Assembly: GCF_001583695.1 (NCBI RefSeq)
Contig: NZ_LOBC01000017.1
Coordinates: forward strand, 496,001-560,000
DNA from: Bacillus wiedmannii
GTDB taxonomy: Bacteria; Bacillota; Bacilli; Bacillales; Bacillaceae_G
Length of the DNA: 64,000 bases
Direction: 5' to 3'
Numbering within the stretch: the stretch's first letter is position 1; each line of letters opens with the position of its first letter. The translations under genes and the position numbers were made by a program. Shown piece after piece: positions 52,827 through 64,000 of this stretch. The notes below the pieces were generated by a model that was not told where the DNA came from, made no database searches, and was given only the letters and a program-made list of their open reading frames with translations.

Positions 52827-55163
52827 TTACATGAAATCATACGGTGAAATGTTTTCCACGTCCATTTCTTCGCCATTAACTGTTACCATCTGTACTTCTC
52901 CTTGTGATTCTTGCAAGCGACCCGCTAAAGTCGTTTGACGCATTGCATCATCAAGGCGATTTACACCAGACTGGAAAGCTGCTTCCTCCCCGCAAATAAT
53001 AAGGAACTTCTTACTTCTTGTAATGCCAGTGTAAATTAAATTACGACGTAACATACGATTGTAACTTTTTACTATCGGCATAATCACAATCGGAAACTCA
53101 CTACCTTGCGATTTATGAATCGAACAGCAATAGGCATGTGTAATTTGATTTAAGTCTGGCTTTGTATATGTTACTTCAATGCCATCAAATGAAACGATAA
53201 TCATATCTTGTTGTTCAACGTTCTCTTTCGCATAAAACACCGAAACAATTTCTCCGATATCACCATTAAACACTTGGCTCTCTGGCTGATTAACGAGTTG
53301 CAGTACTTTATCGCCTCTTCGATATACAACATCACCGTAAGCAATTTCTTTACTCTTTTCCCTTTTCGGGTTAAACACTTCTTGCAACGCTTCGTTTAGT
53401 ACATTAATACCGGCAGGGCCACGATACATCGGGGCCAATACTTGTACATCTCTTGCGCTAAACCCTTTTGTCTTAGCATTTTCACAAACCTTCTTAACAA
53501 CTTCAACAATTTGAGCTCCTGTACAGCCGATAAACGAACGATCTTTTTGATTTTGCGCTAAATCTGGTGGGAGCGTTCCATTTTTTATCGCATGGGCGAG
53601 TTGAATAACAGATGAGCCTTCCGCTTGACGATAAATTTCAGTAAGCTTTACTGTCGGAACTGCACCTGCATTCAATAAATCTTTCAACACTTGTCCAGGC
53701 CCTACAGATGGTAACTGATCTTCATCACCTACAACGATAACTTGGATGTTCGTCGGCAATGACTTAAACAGCTGATTTGCAAGCCAAATATCAACCATTG
53801 AAAATTCATCAATAATGAGTAACTTCCCTTGAACCGGATCCGTTTCATTGCGCTGGAAAGACCCTTCTGGCGTCCAACCAAGTAACCGGTGAATTGTGCA
53901 AGCTGGAAGTCCTGTCGATTCACTCATTCGCTTTGCTGCTCTTCCTGTTGGAGCCGTTAATAATATCGGAAATGGATTATCATCGCTATATTCATTCGGA
54001 TTTAACGATAATCCGTGGAGTGATGCATACATTTCAACAATTCCTTTAATAACTGTTGTTTTCCCTGTTCCTGGTCCACCTGTCAATAACATCATCGGTT
54101 TATGAAGTGCCGTTTGAATCGCTTCTTGCTGAAACGGTGCATACTGTACACTCAGTTGTTCTTCAATTTGACCTAACGTCTTTAACACTTCTGCTTCAGG
54201 AAATGAAGGTGTTTCCTCCTGATTCATAAGCCTGCGAATAGACTTTACAACACCTTTTTCTGAGTAAAATAACGATGCTAAATACACTCGTTCTTCTTCT
54301 ATGATAACTTTCCCTTCACTTTGCATCATTTCAACGCAAGCTATAATGTCTTCCTCTGTCACTCTTCCTTCTTGGTTGTTTAAAAGTGACATCGTTTCTC
54401 TTACAAGTTGATCTTTTCCCATATAAACGTGACCGAGTTGCAGCGAAACATTCTCTAGCGTATAAAAACAACCCGCACGTACACGATCATCGTGATTACC
54501 CGATATTCCTAACGCACGTCCTATATCATCCGCTCTTCCAAATCCAATCCCGTCCACTTCTTCAATAAGCTTATACGGATTATTACGAATCACTTCTAAC
54601 GTCATCTCTTTATATTGCTGATAAATCTTAATAGAAAGCTTCGTTCCAAAACCGTAACCATTTAAAAAACTCATTACTTTCTCTAGCCCTTGATGTTCAA
54701 CAATTGTCTCATATATTTCTTGAGCTTTTTGCTTATTGACAACACCATTTAACGCATCCGGATCATCCATAATTTTAGAGATGGCATGTTCCCCAAGATG
54801 ATCCACAATTTTTTCAGCTGTACGCTTTCCTATCCCTTTAAATAAATCACTCGCTAAATATTGCACCATACCAGCTTTTGTTTGCGGCAATTCTTTCTTA
54901 AATGTTTCAACTAAATATTGTTTCCCATACTTCGGATGGTCTTTAAAATGACCTGTCAATGTAAACACTTCATCTTCATGCATGCGGGGAAAATGACCGT
55001 TTATCATCACTTTTTTTTCGTCGTACGTTTCATTCGTCTCAATGACTTTCATACTGACAACGGAATAGAGGTTTTCTTCATTGTGGAAAATGGTGTGAAG
55101 AACTTGCGCTTTTATAAACTTTTTATCTTCCTCAAACAAATCCATTGCATGTTGATTTCCCAT
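52827..55163 (-). CDS. recD2: RecD2-type ATP-dependent DNA helicase
   Basis: A 778-residue SF1B 5'-3' helicase of the RecD2 group (not part of RecBCD), acting in replication-fork and repair steps. N-terminal OB-like and helix-hairpin-helix parts (about 60-250), then helicase motifs: Walker A TGGPGTGKTTVIKG near 358, motif Ia LTAPTGRAAKRMSE near 398, Walker B IIDEFSMVD near 448, motif III VVGDEDQLPSVGPG near 473, and C-terminal AYCCSIHKSQGSEFPIVIMP near 676 with YTGITRSKK. ATG with AAGGAGAGG. Confidence 0.96.
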   Translation of the reverse strand: MGNQHAMDLFEEDKKFIKAQVLHTIFHNEENLYSVVSMKVIETNETYDEKKVMINGHFPRMHEDEVFTLTGHFKDHPKYGKQYLVETFKKELPQTKAGMVQYLASDLFKGIGKRTAEKIVDHLGEHAISKIMDDPDALNGVVNKQKAQEIYETIVEHQGLEKVMSFLNGYGFGTKLSIKIYQQYKEMTLEVIRNNPYKLIEEVDGIGFGRADDIGRALGISGNHDDRVRAGCFYTLENVSLQLGHVYMGKDQLVRETMSLLNNQEGRVTEEDIIACVEMMQSEGKVIIEEERVYLASLFYSEKGVVKSIRRLMNQEETPSFPEAEVLKTLGQIEEQLSVQYAPFQQEAIQTALHKPMMLLTGGPGTGKTTVIKGIVEMYASLHGLSLNPNEYSDDNPFPILLTAPTGRAAKRMSESTGLPACTIHRLLGWTPEGSFQRNETDPVQGKLLIIDEFSMVDIWLANQLFKSLPTNIQVIVVGDEDQLPSVGPGQVLKDLLNAGAVPTVKLTEIYRQAEGSSVIQLAHAIKNGTLPPDLAQNQKDRSFIGCTGAQIVEVVKKVCENAKTKGFSARDVQVLAPMYRGPAGINVLNEALQEVFNPKREKSKEIAYGDVVYRRGDKVLQLVNQPESQVFNGDIGEIVSVFYAKENVEQQDMIIVSFDGIEVTYTKPDLNQITHAYCCSIHKSQGSEFPIVIMPIVKSYNRMLRRNLIYTGITRSKKFLIICGEEAAFQSGVNRLDDAMRQTTLAGRLQESQGEVQMVTVNGEEMDVENISPYDFM

Positions 55164-55259
55164 CTTTCCTCTCCTTTCCGGTTCGTTTCACTTTAATGAG
55201 CAGTACATCCCCCACCTATTTAGATGAGGGATAACTACCCATTAAACTATATTTTCATC

Positions 55260-55919
55260 TTATTCAGCTTCTTGCTCCAATAAACGAACACCATTACCAG
55301 CTAAAAAGTGATCTGGCTGAATTTCAGTTGCTTTCTTAAATAAAGTAAGAGCCTTCTCGTTATTTTCTTCAAATACGTACGCAACACCTAAATTATAATA
55401 CGCATCTGCATGCTCTTCATCCATTTCTAATACCTTTTCAAAATAAGGTTTAGCCTCTTGAATATGTTCTAAACGTGCAAAGCAAAGTCCGCACTGGAAC
55501 ACAGCTTCTACATCGTTTTCATCTAATTCTGTTGCTCTTTGTAAAAATGGAAGTGCAAGACGATCATTTCCAAGCTGCACATGTGTAATACCTAACATAA
55601 ATGTTACATCAGCTGATTGTAATCCCGCTTGCATCGCTTGTTCAAATACAGCCTTTGCCTCTGCAAATTGCTCTTGACCGTAATATACATTTCCTAATCC
55701 ATAATAAGCAGCCGCAGATTTATCATCTAATTCTAATGCACGTTTATAAAATAAAATTGCTCTTTCACTATCACCTAGTACATCTAATAAGTTTGCAAAA
55801 TTAATGTATCCAAGCGCATCTTTCGGATTTTCTTCGATTGCTTCTGTGAAATTTTTAGCAGCTTCTTCCCAGTTTCCTTCTTGCATATATTGAATACCTG
55901 TTTCAAGTTTGTTTGACAT
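55260..55919 (-). CDS. yrrB: TPR-repeat protein (YrrB)
   Basis: A 219-residue protein of about six tetratricopeptide repeats: 'GIQYMQEGNWEEAAKNFTEA', 'YINFANLLDVLGDSERAILF', 'YYGLGNVYYGQEQFAEAKAV', 'TFMLGITHVQLGNDRLALPF', 'VFQCGLCFARLEHIQEAKPY' and 'YYNLGVAYVFEENNEKALTL'. Scaffold function; partner unknown. ATG 55919 follows AGAGGTGAAGG; the GTG at 55928 is part of that site. Lies between mnmA and recD2 as in B. subtilis. Confidence 0.93.
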   Translation of the reverse strand: MSNKLETGIQYMQEGNWEEAAKNFTEAIEENPKDALGYINFANLLDVLGDSERAILFYKRALELDDKSAAAYYGLGNVYYGQEQFAEAKAVFEQAMQAGLQSADVTFMLGITHVQLGNDRLALPFLQRATELDENDVEAVFQCGLCFARLEHIQEAKPYFEKVLEMDEEHADAYYNLGVAYVFEENNEKALTLFKKATEIQPDHFLAGNGVRLLEQEAE

Positions 55920-55987
55920 GTCCTTCACCTCTACAACAAATTATAACAAAGAATGTATTTTCCAAGCGAACGAAAATTCGCTTTATG

Positions 55988-56024
55988 TAAAAGAAACCTC
56001 TAACCGCTAATCGGCAGAGGCTTC
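55988..56024 (-). terminator. terminator of mnmA
   Basis: CCTCTaaCCG / CGGcAGAGG interrupted stem with TTTCTTTT tail on the minus strand, about 6 bp past the mnmA stop. Confidence 0.8.
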
Positions 56025-56029
56025 TCATT

Positions 56030-58307
<2,278 letters not shown>

Positions 58308-58342
58308 TAAATCTCCTTCTTTCCAAATCGTTTCACAAGGAA

Positions 58343-58759
58343 TTAAATGTAAAACATATAGCCCCCGTGATTTTCTTCCTCATAACGTACTAAATCTTCT
58401 AACGTTGTACTATCTAACACTTCTTGCACCGCATCACGAACACGCATCCATAATTGGCGTTGTGCCGGTTCCTCTTCTTCTATCATTTCTACAACACTAA
58501 TCGGACCCTCTAATACACGGATTACATCCCCAGCTGTAATGTTAGCTGGCTGATCAGACAATACATATCCGCCATATGCCCCGCGCGTACTCTTTACTAG
58601 ACGAGCGTTACGAAGTGGTGAAATTAATTGCTCTAAGTAATGTTCCGATAAATCATGTGCCTGCGCAATTGATTTTAAGGAAATTGGACCTTCACCAAAC
58701 TTTTTTGCAAGATCGATCATAATTGTTAAGCCGTAGCGGCCTTTCGTTGAAATCTTCAT
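58343..58759 (-). CDS. cymR: Rrf2-family cysteine metabolism repressor CymR
   Basis: Rrf2-type repressor of cysteine-related genes; in B. subtilis it acts with CysK as corepressor and represses the mccAB operon, also present in this window. 138 residues: MKISTKGRYGLTIMIDLAKK opening, winged helix with LSEHYLEQLISPLRNARLVK near residues 37-56, and the TRGAYGGYVLSDQPANITAG wing near 58-77. No cluster-binding cysteines are present, as in CymR and unlike IscR. ATG with AAGAGGTGC. 35 bp upstream of yrvO. Confidence 0.94.
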   Translation of the reverse strand: MKISTKGRYGLTIMIDLAKKFGEGPISLKSIAQAHDLSEHYLEQLISPLRNARLVKSTRGAYGGYVLSDQPANITAGDVIRVLEGPISVVEMIEEEEPAQRQLWMRVRDAVQEVLDSTTLEDLVRYEEENHGGYMFYI

Positions 58760-59051
58760 CTATTTTGCACCTCTTTTCAAATTTTCACTTCTATTGGTTA
58801 TATCTTATTTATAAAAGAACACAATTTAAAATCCTATGAAATTATAGCATAATATAGTATTATAAGAAATTTCAACTTGTGTATCAAAATGATAACATAA
58901 AATCACATTGAAAAACTCGGAAATTATTACAATTGAAAGAAAAATGAAAATATTTATATTCATTTTTCCCACAAAACAGCATCCTATTTCAAATTCCACT
59001 AAAAAAAATGATACGATAGAAAGAGATTATACATTAAGGGAGACGGTAAAA

Positions 59052-60338
59052 ATGAAACAGCCACTCGCACATCGAATGCGCCCTACAAATATTCAAGAAA
59101 TTATCGGACAACAACATTTAGTTGGTGAAGGAAAAATTTTATGGCGAATGGTCCAAGCAAATCATTTTCAATCTATGATTTTATACGGCCCTCCAGGCAC
59201 AGGAAAAACATCCATTGCGAGCGCAATTGCAGGAAGTACTGGAACCCCTTTTCGCCTATTAAACGCTGTTACTCATAATAAAAAAGATATGGAAGTTGTC
59301 GTACAAGAAGCAAAGATGCATCGACACCTCGTTTTAATTTTAGATGAAGTACACCGTCTAGATAAAGCAAAACAGGATTTTTTATTACCTCATTTAGAAA
59401 GCGGACTCCTTACCTTAATCGGTGCAACAACGAGTAATCCGTTCCATGCTATTAATTCTGCTATTCGAAGTCGTTGTCAAATCTTCGAATTACACGCATT
59501 AACAGAAGATGATCTTTTAATTGGCTTAAAACGAGCACTTGAAGATAAAGAAAAAGGTCTTGGGGAATATGATGTGACGGTTACGCCGGAAGCATTACAT
59601 CACTTTGCAAATGCATCTGGTGGAGATATGCGTTCTGCTTATAATGCACTTGAACTAGCTGTTTTATCTAGCTTTACAACGGACGAAAAAGCTGCGGTAA
59701 TTACGCTAGAAATTGCAGAAGAATGCTTGCAAAAAAAGAGCTTCGTTCACGACAAAGGTGGAGATGCTCATTATGACGTATTATCGGCATTTCAAAAATC
59801 GGTGCGCGGAAGTGATGTAAATGCAGCACTTCATTATTTAGCACGTCTTATTGAAGCTGGTGATTTACAAAGCATTGGTAGACGTCTTCTTATTATGGCA
59901 TATGAAGATATCGGACTTGCTAGCCCACAAGCCGGACCGCGTACACTAGCAGCTATAGAATCAGCGGAACGAGTTGGATTCCCAGAGGCACGCATACCAC
60001 TTGCAAATGCTGTTATCGAGCTTTGCTTATCACCAAAATCAAACTCAGCTTACAAAGCACTTGATACTGCATTACACGATTTACGTAACGGTCAAACAGG
60101 CGACATTCCAAGTCATTTAAAAGATAGTCATTACAAAGGCGCAGAATCACTTGGAAGAGGCATTGGATACTTGTATCCACACGACCATCCAAATGGATGG
60201 GTACAACAACAATACTTACCTGATAAAATAAAAAACAAACAATATTATAAACCGAAAACGACAGGGAAATTTGAGCAAGCACTTTCTACTGTATATGAAA
60301 GATTACAAAGTTCGAATAAAACGAAAAATAAAGGGTAA
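59052..60338 (+). CDS. rarA: replication-associated recombination protein RarA (MgsA, YrvN)
   Basis: AAA+ ATPase of the RarA/MgsA/WRNIP1 family that acts at stalled replication forks. 428 residues. Walker A LYGPPGTGKTSIASAIAG near residues 44-61, Walker B ILDEVHRLDK near 97-106, sensor 1 LIGATTSNP near 121-129, and arginine finger in AIRSRCQIFEL. C-terminal tetramerisation part (about 230-428) ends with PDKIKNKQYYKPKTTGKFEQ. ATG at 59052 with AAGGGAG upstream; the longer frame back to 58908 is AT-rich leader. Confidence 0.95.
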   Translation: MKQPLAHRMRPTNIQEIIGQQHLVGEGKILWRMVQANHFQSMILYGPPGTGKTSIASAIAGSTGTPFRLLNAVTHNKKDMEVVVQEAKMHRHLVLILDEVHRLDKAKQDFLLPHLESGLLTLIGATTSNPFHAINSAIRSRCQIFELHALTEDDLLIGLKRALEDKEKGLGEYDVTVTPEALHHFANASGGDMRSAYNALELAVLSSFTTDEKAAVITLEIAEECLQKKSFVHDKGGDAHYDVLSAFQKSVRGSDVNAALHYLARLIEAGDLQSIGRRLLIMAYEDIGLASPQAGPRTLAAIESAERVGFPEARIPLANAVIELCLSPKSNSAYKALDTALHDLRNGQTGDIPSHLKDSHYKGAESLGRGIGYLYPHDHPNGWVQQQYLPDKIKNKQYYKPKTTGKFEQALSTVYERLQSSNKTKNKG

Positions 60339-60375
60339 CCTAAGCGAAAACGTCACCATTATGGAGGCTTCGCTT

Positions 60376-61017
60376 ATGAAAACACGTCAAGATGCATGGA
60401 CAAAAGAAGACGATCTCCTTTTAGCAGAAACTGTTTTACGACATATTCGCAGCGGTAGCACACAAATAAAAGCATTCGATGAAGTCGGCGATACATTGAA
60501 CCGCACTTCCGCAGCTTGCGGATTTAGATGGAATGCTGAAGTAAGACCGAATTACGAAGATGCGGTGCAACTTGCAAAAAAACAACGTAAAGAATTAAAA
60601 CGCTCTGAAGCTAAAATAGAAAAAGAGCATTTCACGCAAACGAAACAACTCGTAATTGATGCCGAGTTTTCAGAAGATATTATACCAAACAAACAGGACC
60701 TTACAATGCAACATGTCATCTCGTTTTTGCAAAACTTAGAGCATACCAACCCTTCACTCGCAAAGTTACAAACTGAAAATGAAGTATTACAAGCTCAGCT
60801 CACGACTTTGAAAAAAACGAATCATGAACTGGAAGCAAAATTAGCGGTACTCTCAAAAAAACAACAAGCAATCGAAGAAGATTATGCAATGCTTGTTAGA
60901 ATTATGGACCGTGCTCGAAAACTCGTTTCAGTTGAAGAACAAGAAGAACAGATTGCTCCAATTTTCAAGACAGATCAAAATGGAAATTTAGATATTATTT
61001 ATTCTGCAGAAAATTAA
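60376..61017 (+). CDS. RsfA family transcription factor
   Basis: A 213-residue regulator. N-terminal Myb/SANT-like DNA-binding region of about 70 residues: TRQDAWTKEDDLLLAETVLR and VGDTLNRTSAACGFRWNAEV. A coiled-coil follows (about 130-190), with QTENEVLQAQLTTLKKTNHE and LEAKLAVLSKKQQAIEEDYA. The RsfA family acts in the forespore of Bacilli; the target genes of this paralog are unknown. The ATG at 60376 follows GGAGGCTTCGCTT; two earlier in-frame starts lack a good site. Follows rarA by 37 bp. Confidence 0.88.
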   Translation: MKTRQDAWTKEDDLLLAETVLRHIRSGSTQIKAFDEVGDTLNRTSAACGFRWNAEVRPNYEDAVQLAKKQRKELKRSEAKIEKEHFTQTKQLVIDAEFSEDIIPNKQDLTMQHVISFLQNLEHTNPSLAKLQTENEVLQAQLTTLKKTNHELEAKLAVLSKKQQAIEEDYAMLVRIMDRARKLVSVEEQEEQIAPIFKTDQNGNLDIIYSAEN

Positions 61018-61034
61018 AACGGATGTCACCTAAT

Positions 61035-61076
61035 AGAAAAAGCATATACCCTAGACGGATATATGCTTTCTTTTTA
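61035..61076. terminator. bidirectional terminator
   Basis: AAAGCATAT / ATATGCTTT stem with TTTTTA tails, between the RsfA-type gene and the convergent tcdA gene. Confidence 0.85.
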
Positions 61077-61841
61077 TTCTTGCCCTACACGCTTCACTTC
61101 AACGTTTTTAATACGTTCACGTACAACGTGACTTGCCATAATTAGGCCTGCCACAGATGGTACGAATGCATTTGATGAAGGTGGTAATTTCGCTTTACGA
61201 ATTTTTGCATTTTCGTCTGGTACGATTTCTTTACGTACTTCTTCACGAATTACGATTGGGTTTTCGTCAGAGAAGACAACTTTTACACCTTTTTTAATAC
61301 CATCTTTACGAAGCTTCGTACGAATTACTTTCGCAATTGGATCTGTATGTGTTTTAGAGATGTCCGCAATACGGAAACGAGTTGGGTCCATTTTATTTGC
61401 TGCACCCATGCATGAGATAATTTTAATTTTTCGACGTAAGCACTGTTTAATTAAATGAATTTTGAACGTAATCGTATCAGATGCATCTACTACAAAATCC
61501 AATCCATGTTTGAAGAACTCTTCATATGTTTCATCAGTATAAAACATTTCTAGTCCAATTACTTCACACTCTGGATTAATGTCTGCGATACGCTCTTTCA
61601 TTAATTCTACTTTTGAACGCCCTACAGTAGATACTAACGCGTGAATTTGACGGTTTACGTTTGTAATATCTACAACGTCTTTATCGACTAATACGAGACG
61701 TCCTACACCAGAACGTGCTAACGCCTCTGCCGAAAATGACCCTACGCCGCCAATTCCTAAAATACCGACTGTACTATTTTTTAATATTTCAAGTCCTTCT
61801 TTACCGAAGGCTAATTCATTACGTGAAAATTGATGTAACAT
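61074..61841 (-). CDS. tcdA: tRNA threonylcarbamoyladenosine dehydratase TcdA
   Basis: E1-like enzyme that cyclises t6A37 in tRNA to ct6A. 255 residues. ATP-binding GILGIGGVGSFSAEALARSG near residues 28-47, the LVDKDVVDITNVNRQIHALV segment near 51-70, and ADISKTHTDPIAKVIRTKLR near 157. ATG with AATAGGAGTGTAGA upstream. Downstream of aspS, as yrvM in B. subtilis. The gap to aspS holds the tandem structured element. Confidence 0.94.
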   Translation of the reverse strand: MLHQFSRNELAFGKEGLEILKNSTVGILGIGGVGSFSAEALARSGVGRLVLVDKDVVDITNVNRQIHALVSTVGRSKVELMKERIADINPECEVIGLEMFYTDETYEEFFKHGLDFVVDASDTITFKIHLIKQCLRRKIKIISCMGAANKMDPTRFRIADISKTHTDPIAKVIRTKLRKDGIKKGVKVVFSDENPIVIREEVRKEIVPDENAKIRKAKLPPSSNAFVPSVAGLIMASHVVRERIKNVEVKRVGQE

Positions 61842-61966
61842 TCAGCTCTACACTCCTATTACAAAAATGGTCTATCATGTATTCTAGCGTTTTTCCGACT
61901 ATTTGTATAGAAAAAGTTATAGAATTCCTAAAAATACATATTTCGAGAATAAAAACATAGTGTAAA

Positions 61967-62296
61967 CCGGACTTTTTAAACAACCCTTTCAATATACGTT
62001 TAAAAAGGAGGATTTAGAGAACCGAGCAAATCGAGGCACGTATGCTAGGAGGAGCGCAGTGTAGGAGTACTACTCGAGCACTGGACTAGCATACGTAACA
62101 ATGAAATGCGACAGTTATCTGAACCGGACTTTTTAAACAACCCTTTCAATATACGTTTAAAAAGGAGGATTCAGAGGGCCGAGCAGATCGAGGCGCTGAA
62201 GCCAGGAGGAGCGCAGTGTAGCTTTACTACTCGAGCACCGGACTGGCGAAGCAACGACGAGATGCGACTGCCCTCTGAACCGGATTTTTTAAACTT
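61967..62296 (+). repeat. tandem 157-bp structured element, two copies plus a partial third end
   Basis: Unit starts CCGGACTTTTTAAAC at 61967 and 62124; the boundary recurs at 62280 (CCGGATTTTTTAAAC), so period 157 and 156 bp. Shared core: AAAAAGGAGGATT, GAGGAGCGCAGTGTAG, ACTACTCGAGCAC. Each copy folds with an outer stem (copy 2 CAGAGGGC / GCCCTCTG) and an inner stem (copy 1 ACGTATGCTAG / CTAGCATACGT; copy 2 GCCAG / CTGGC plus GCT / AGC). It is GC-richer than its flanks. Size and style resemble the B. cereus-group repeat bcr1 (about 155 bp), but I cannot confirm identity. Confidence 0.75.
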
Positions 62297-62301
62297 CCTC
62301 T

Positions 62302-62342
62302 CAAAAAAAGTCTAGACGGCTATAGTATAACCATCTAGACTT
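62302..62342 (-). terminator. terminator of aspS
   Basis: AAGTCTAGA / TCTAGACTT stem with TTTTTTT tail on the minus strand, 6 bp past the aspS stop. Confidence 0.85.
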
Positions 62343-62347
62343 TATTC

Positions 62348-64000
62348 TTACTTCTCTTCTTTTAAGCTTAATTTTAAGTTTAACTCTTCAAGCTGTGCTT
62401 CTGCTACTGGGCTTGGAGCTTCTGTTAATAAGCAACTTGCGCTTGCTGTTTTCGGGAATGCAATTGTATCACGAAGGTTCGTACGGCCTGCAAGTAACAT
62501 AACAAGACGGTCTAAACCTAATGCGATACCACCGTGTGGTGGAGTACCGTATTCGAATGCTTCTAATAAGAATCCGAATTGCTCTTGTGCTTCTTCTTGT
62601 GAGAATCCAAGTGCTTTGAACATTTTTTCTTGTACGTCACGCTCGTAAATACGAAGTGATCCACCGCCAAGCTCATAACCATTTAATACAAGGTCATATG
62701 CTTGTGCACGTGCTTTTTCTGGTGCCGTTTCTAATAACTCAACATCTTCACGGAATGGCATTGTGAATGGGTGGTGAGCTGCGAAGTAACGATCTGCATC
62801 TTCATCGTACTCAAGAAGTGGCCAATCCGTTACCCATAGGAAGTTAAATTTACTTTCGTCAATTAACTCAATCTCTTTACCTAGACGTAAACGAAGTGCA
62901 CCTAAGCTATCTGCAACAACACTCTTCTTATCTGCTACGAATAGTAATAAGTCGCCAGCAGTAGCTTCTAATGTAGCCATTAACGCGTTTGCTTCTTCTT
63001 CACCGAAGAATTTCGCAATCGGTCCTTTTAAGCCGTCCTCTTCCACTTTAAGCCAAGCTAGACCTTTTGCACCGTATACTTTTACGAATTCAGTTAATGC
63101 ATCGATATCTTTACGAGAGTATTTGCTCGCAGCACCTTTTGCATTAATTGCTTTTACTTGTCCGCCGCTTTCTACAGCACTTGTAAATACTTTAAAACCA
63201 CAACCTACTGCAAATTCAGATAGGTCTGTTAATTCCATTTCAAAGCGGGTATCTGGCTTATCAGAACCGTAACGAGCCATTGCATCAGCATATTTCATAC
63301 GAGGGAATGGTGCACTCACTTCTACACCTTTTGCATCCTTCATAACTTTCGTCATCATGCGCTCCATCATATCTAAAATTTCATCTTGTGTTAAGAATGA
63401 AGCTTCGATATCGATTTGCGTGAATTCTGGTTGACGGTCTGCACGTAAATCTTCGTCACGGAAACAACGTGCTACTTGATAGTAACGCTCAAATCCGCCG
63501 ACCATAAGAAGCTGTTTAAATAATTGTGGAGACTGTGGTAACGCATAGAATTCACCATCATGTACACGACTTGGTACTAAATAGTCACGAGCTCCTTCTG
63601 GTGTACTCTTCGTTAAAATTGGTGTTTCCACTTCTAAGAACTCTTCTGTGTCTAAGAAGTTACGAATTGTTTTCGTTACGTCGTGACGCATTTTGAATGT
63701 GTTAAACATTGCAGGACGACGTAAGTCTAAATAACGATATTTTAAACGCACATCTTCTGATGCATCTGTATCATCAGCAATAATGATTGGCGTTGTTTTT
63801 GCTGCATTTAATACGTTTACTTTCGTTGCTTGTACTTCAATACGACCCGTTGCCATATTGTCATTAATTGCGCCTTCACCACGCTCAACAACTGTACCTT
63901 CTACGTGCAATACGTATTCACTACGAATAGTTTCTGCTATTTCTAACGCTTCTTTTGATGTTTCTGGGTTAAATACAACTTGCACGATACCTGTACGGTC
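62348..64000 (-). CDS. aspS: aspartyl-tRNA synthetase (N terminus cut by window edge)
   Basis: Charges tRNA-Asp (or Asx). 550 residues are visible, beginning [13 protein letters not shown] and ending KLSLKEEK; the full bacterial protein is about 590, so around 40 N-terminal residues lie past 64000. The bacterial-type architecture is present: OB fold, class II core motif 2 [20 protein letters not shown] near visible 175, the long GAD insertion (about 260-400), and motif 3 [16 protein letters not shown] near visible 497. No in-frame break. Confidence 0.97.
   Translation of the reverse strand, partial: DRTGIVQVVFNPETSKEALEIAETIRSEYVLHVEGTVVERGEGAINDNMATGRIEVQATKVNVLNAAKTTPIIIADDTDASEDVRLKYRYLDLRRPAMFNTFKMRHDVTKTIRNFLDTEEFLEVETPILTKSTPEGARDYLVPSRVHDGEFYALPQSPQLFKQLLMVGGFERYYQVARCFRDEDLRADRQPEFTQIDIEASFLTQDEILDMMERMMTKVMKDAKGVEVSAPFPRMKYADAMARYGSDKPDTRFEMELTDLSEFAVGCGFKVFTSAVESGGQVKAINAKGAASKYSRKDIDALTEFVKVYGAKGLAWLKVEEDGLKGPIAKFFGEEEANALMATLEATAGDLLLFVADKKSVVADSLGALRLRLGKEIELIDESKFNFLWVTDWPLLEYDEDADRYFAAHHPFTMPFREDVELLETAPEKARAQAYDLVLNGYELGGGSLRIYERDVQEKMFKALGFSQEEAQEQFGFLLEAFEYGTPPHGGIALGLDRLVMLLAGRTNLRDTIAFPKTASASCLLTEAPSPVAEAQLEELNLKLSLKEEK

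Noticed and set aside
62106-62315. A 69-codon plus-strand frame running across the tandem structured element
   Set aside because: It crosses two repeat units and their stems, has no ribosome site at its ATG, and its sequence follows the repeat rather than a protein pattern. The element is better read as structured RNA or DNA.

Overview
The window is chromosomal DNA of a low-GC Gram-positive endospore former, almost certainly a member of the Bacillus cereus group. Evidence for this is the close match of gene order to the Bacillus subtilis sda-yqeG-yqeH-aroE and yrrT-mtnN-mccAB / greA-udk-yrrNOM-mltG-ruvX-alaS-recD2-mnmA-cymR-rarA-aspS blocks. Other evidence is a pro-SigK reading frame, an Sda checkpoint protein, an RsfA-type regulator, strong AGGAGG ribosome sites with many TTG/GTG starts, and B. 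cereus-type accessory genes (Vpr-like protease, aromatic amino acid hydroxylase, DoxX proteins). Most genes are on the minus strand.

Layout. 1-2.7 kb: aroE (cut by the edge), yqeH and yqeG, divergent from sda, with a DnaA-box cluster between. 2.7-7.2 kb: psd, sigK, a lipoprotein, a YcdB-type protein, rpmG. 7.3-9.5 kb: a frameshifted nitroreductase, a small alarmone synthetase, a lipoprotein. 9.5-17 kb: alkaline phosphatase with a PhoP box, a GNAT enzyme, a lipoprotein hydrolase, a DoxX protein, a two-gene operon (histidine phosphatase plus a small CHAT/caspase-like protein), short genes and a TolB-like exported protein. 17-23 kb: a 915-residue S8 protease, a dispersed repeat, then two tandem T-box leaders and a cre site ahead of phenylalanine hydroxylase and its pterin dehydratase. 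23-30 kb: catDE, an XRE-cupin regulator, small enzymes, and a Fur-controlled siderophore ABC operon ending in an ankyrin gene. 30-37 kb: Rex-controlled adhE inserted in the methionine-to-cysteine operon (yrrT-mtnN-mccA-mccB ... yrhC). 37-64 kb: conserved housekeeping block (yrrS, pbpI, greA, udk, trhP2, trhP1, trmR, mltG, ruvX, alaS with T-box, recD2, yrrB, mnmA, yrvO, cymR, rarA, rsfA-like, tcdA, aspS).

How the genes fit together. Several circuits can be read from DNA alone. They are DnaA to sda (replication status to sporulation), PhoP to alkaline phosphatase, uncharged tRNA (probably Tyr) plus CcpA to phenylalanine hydroxylase, Fur to siderophore uptake, Rex to fermentation by AdhE, and tRNA-Ala to alaS. 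The housekeeping block is rich in tRNA modification: TrhP1/TrhP2/TrmR for 5-methoxyuridine, MnmA with its own desulfurase for 2-thiouridine, and TcdA for cyclic t6A. CymR, the likely repressor of mccAB, is encoded about 23 kb from those targets.

The least explained signals are: a tandem 157-bp structured element at 61967-62296 whose two copies show compensatory base changes; a stand-alone 178-residue CHAT-like protease paired with a histidine phosphatase; a Fur-box-overlapped promoter followed about 75 nt later by a terminator with no gene between (candidate small RNA); and a dispersed repeat present once in full and once with its middle deleted, both abutting a stop codon. All calls come from reading the sequence; no database search was run.
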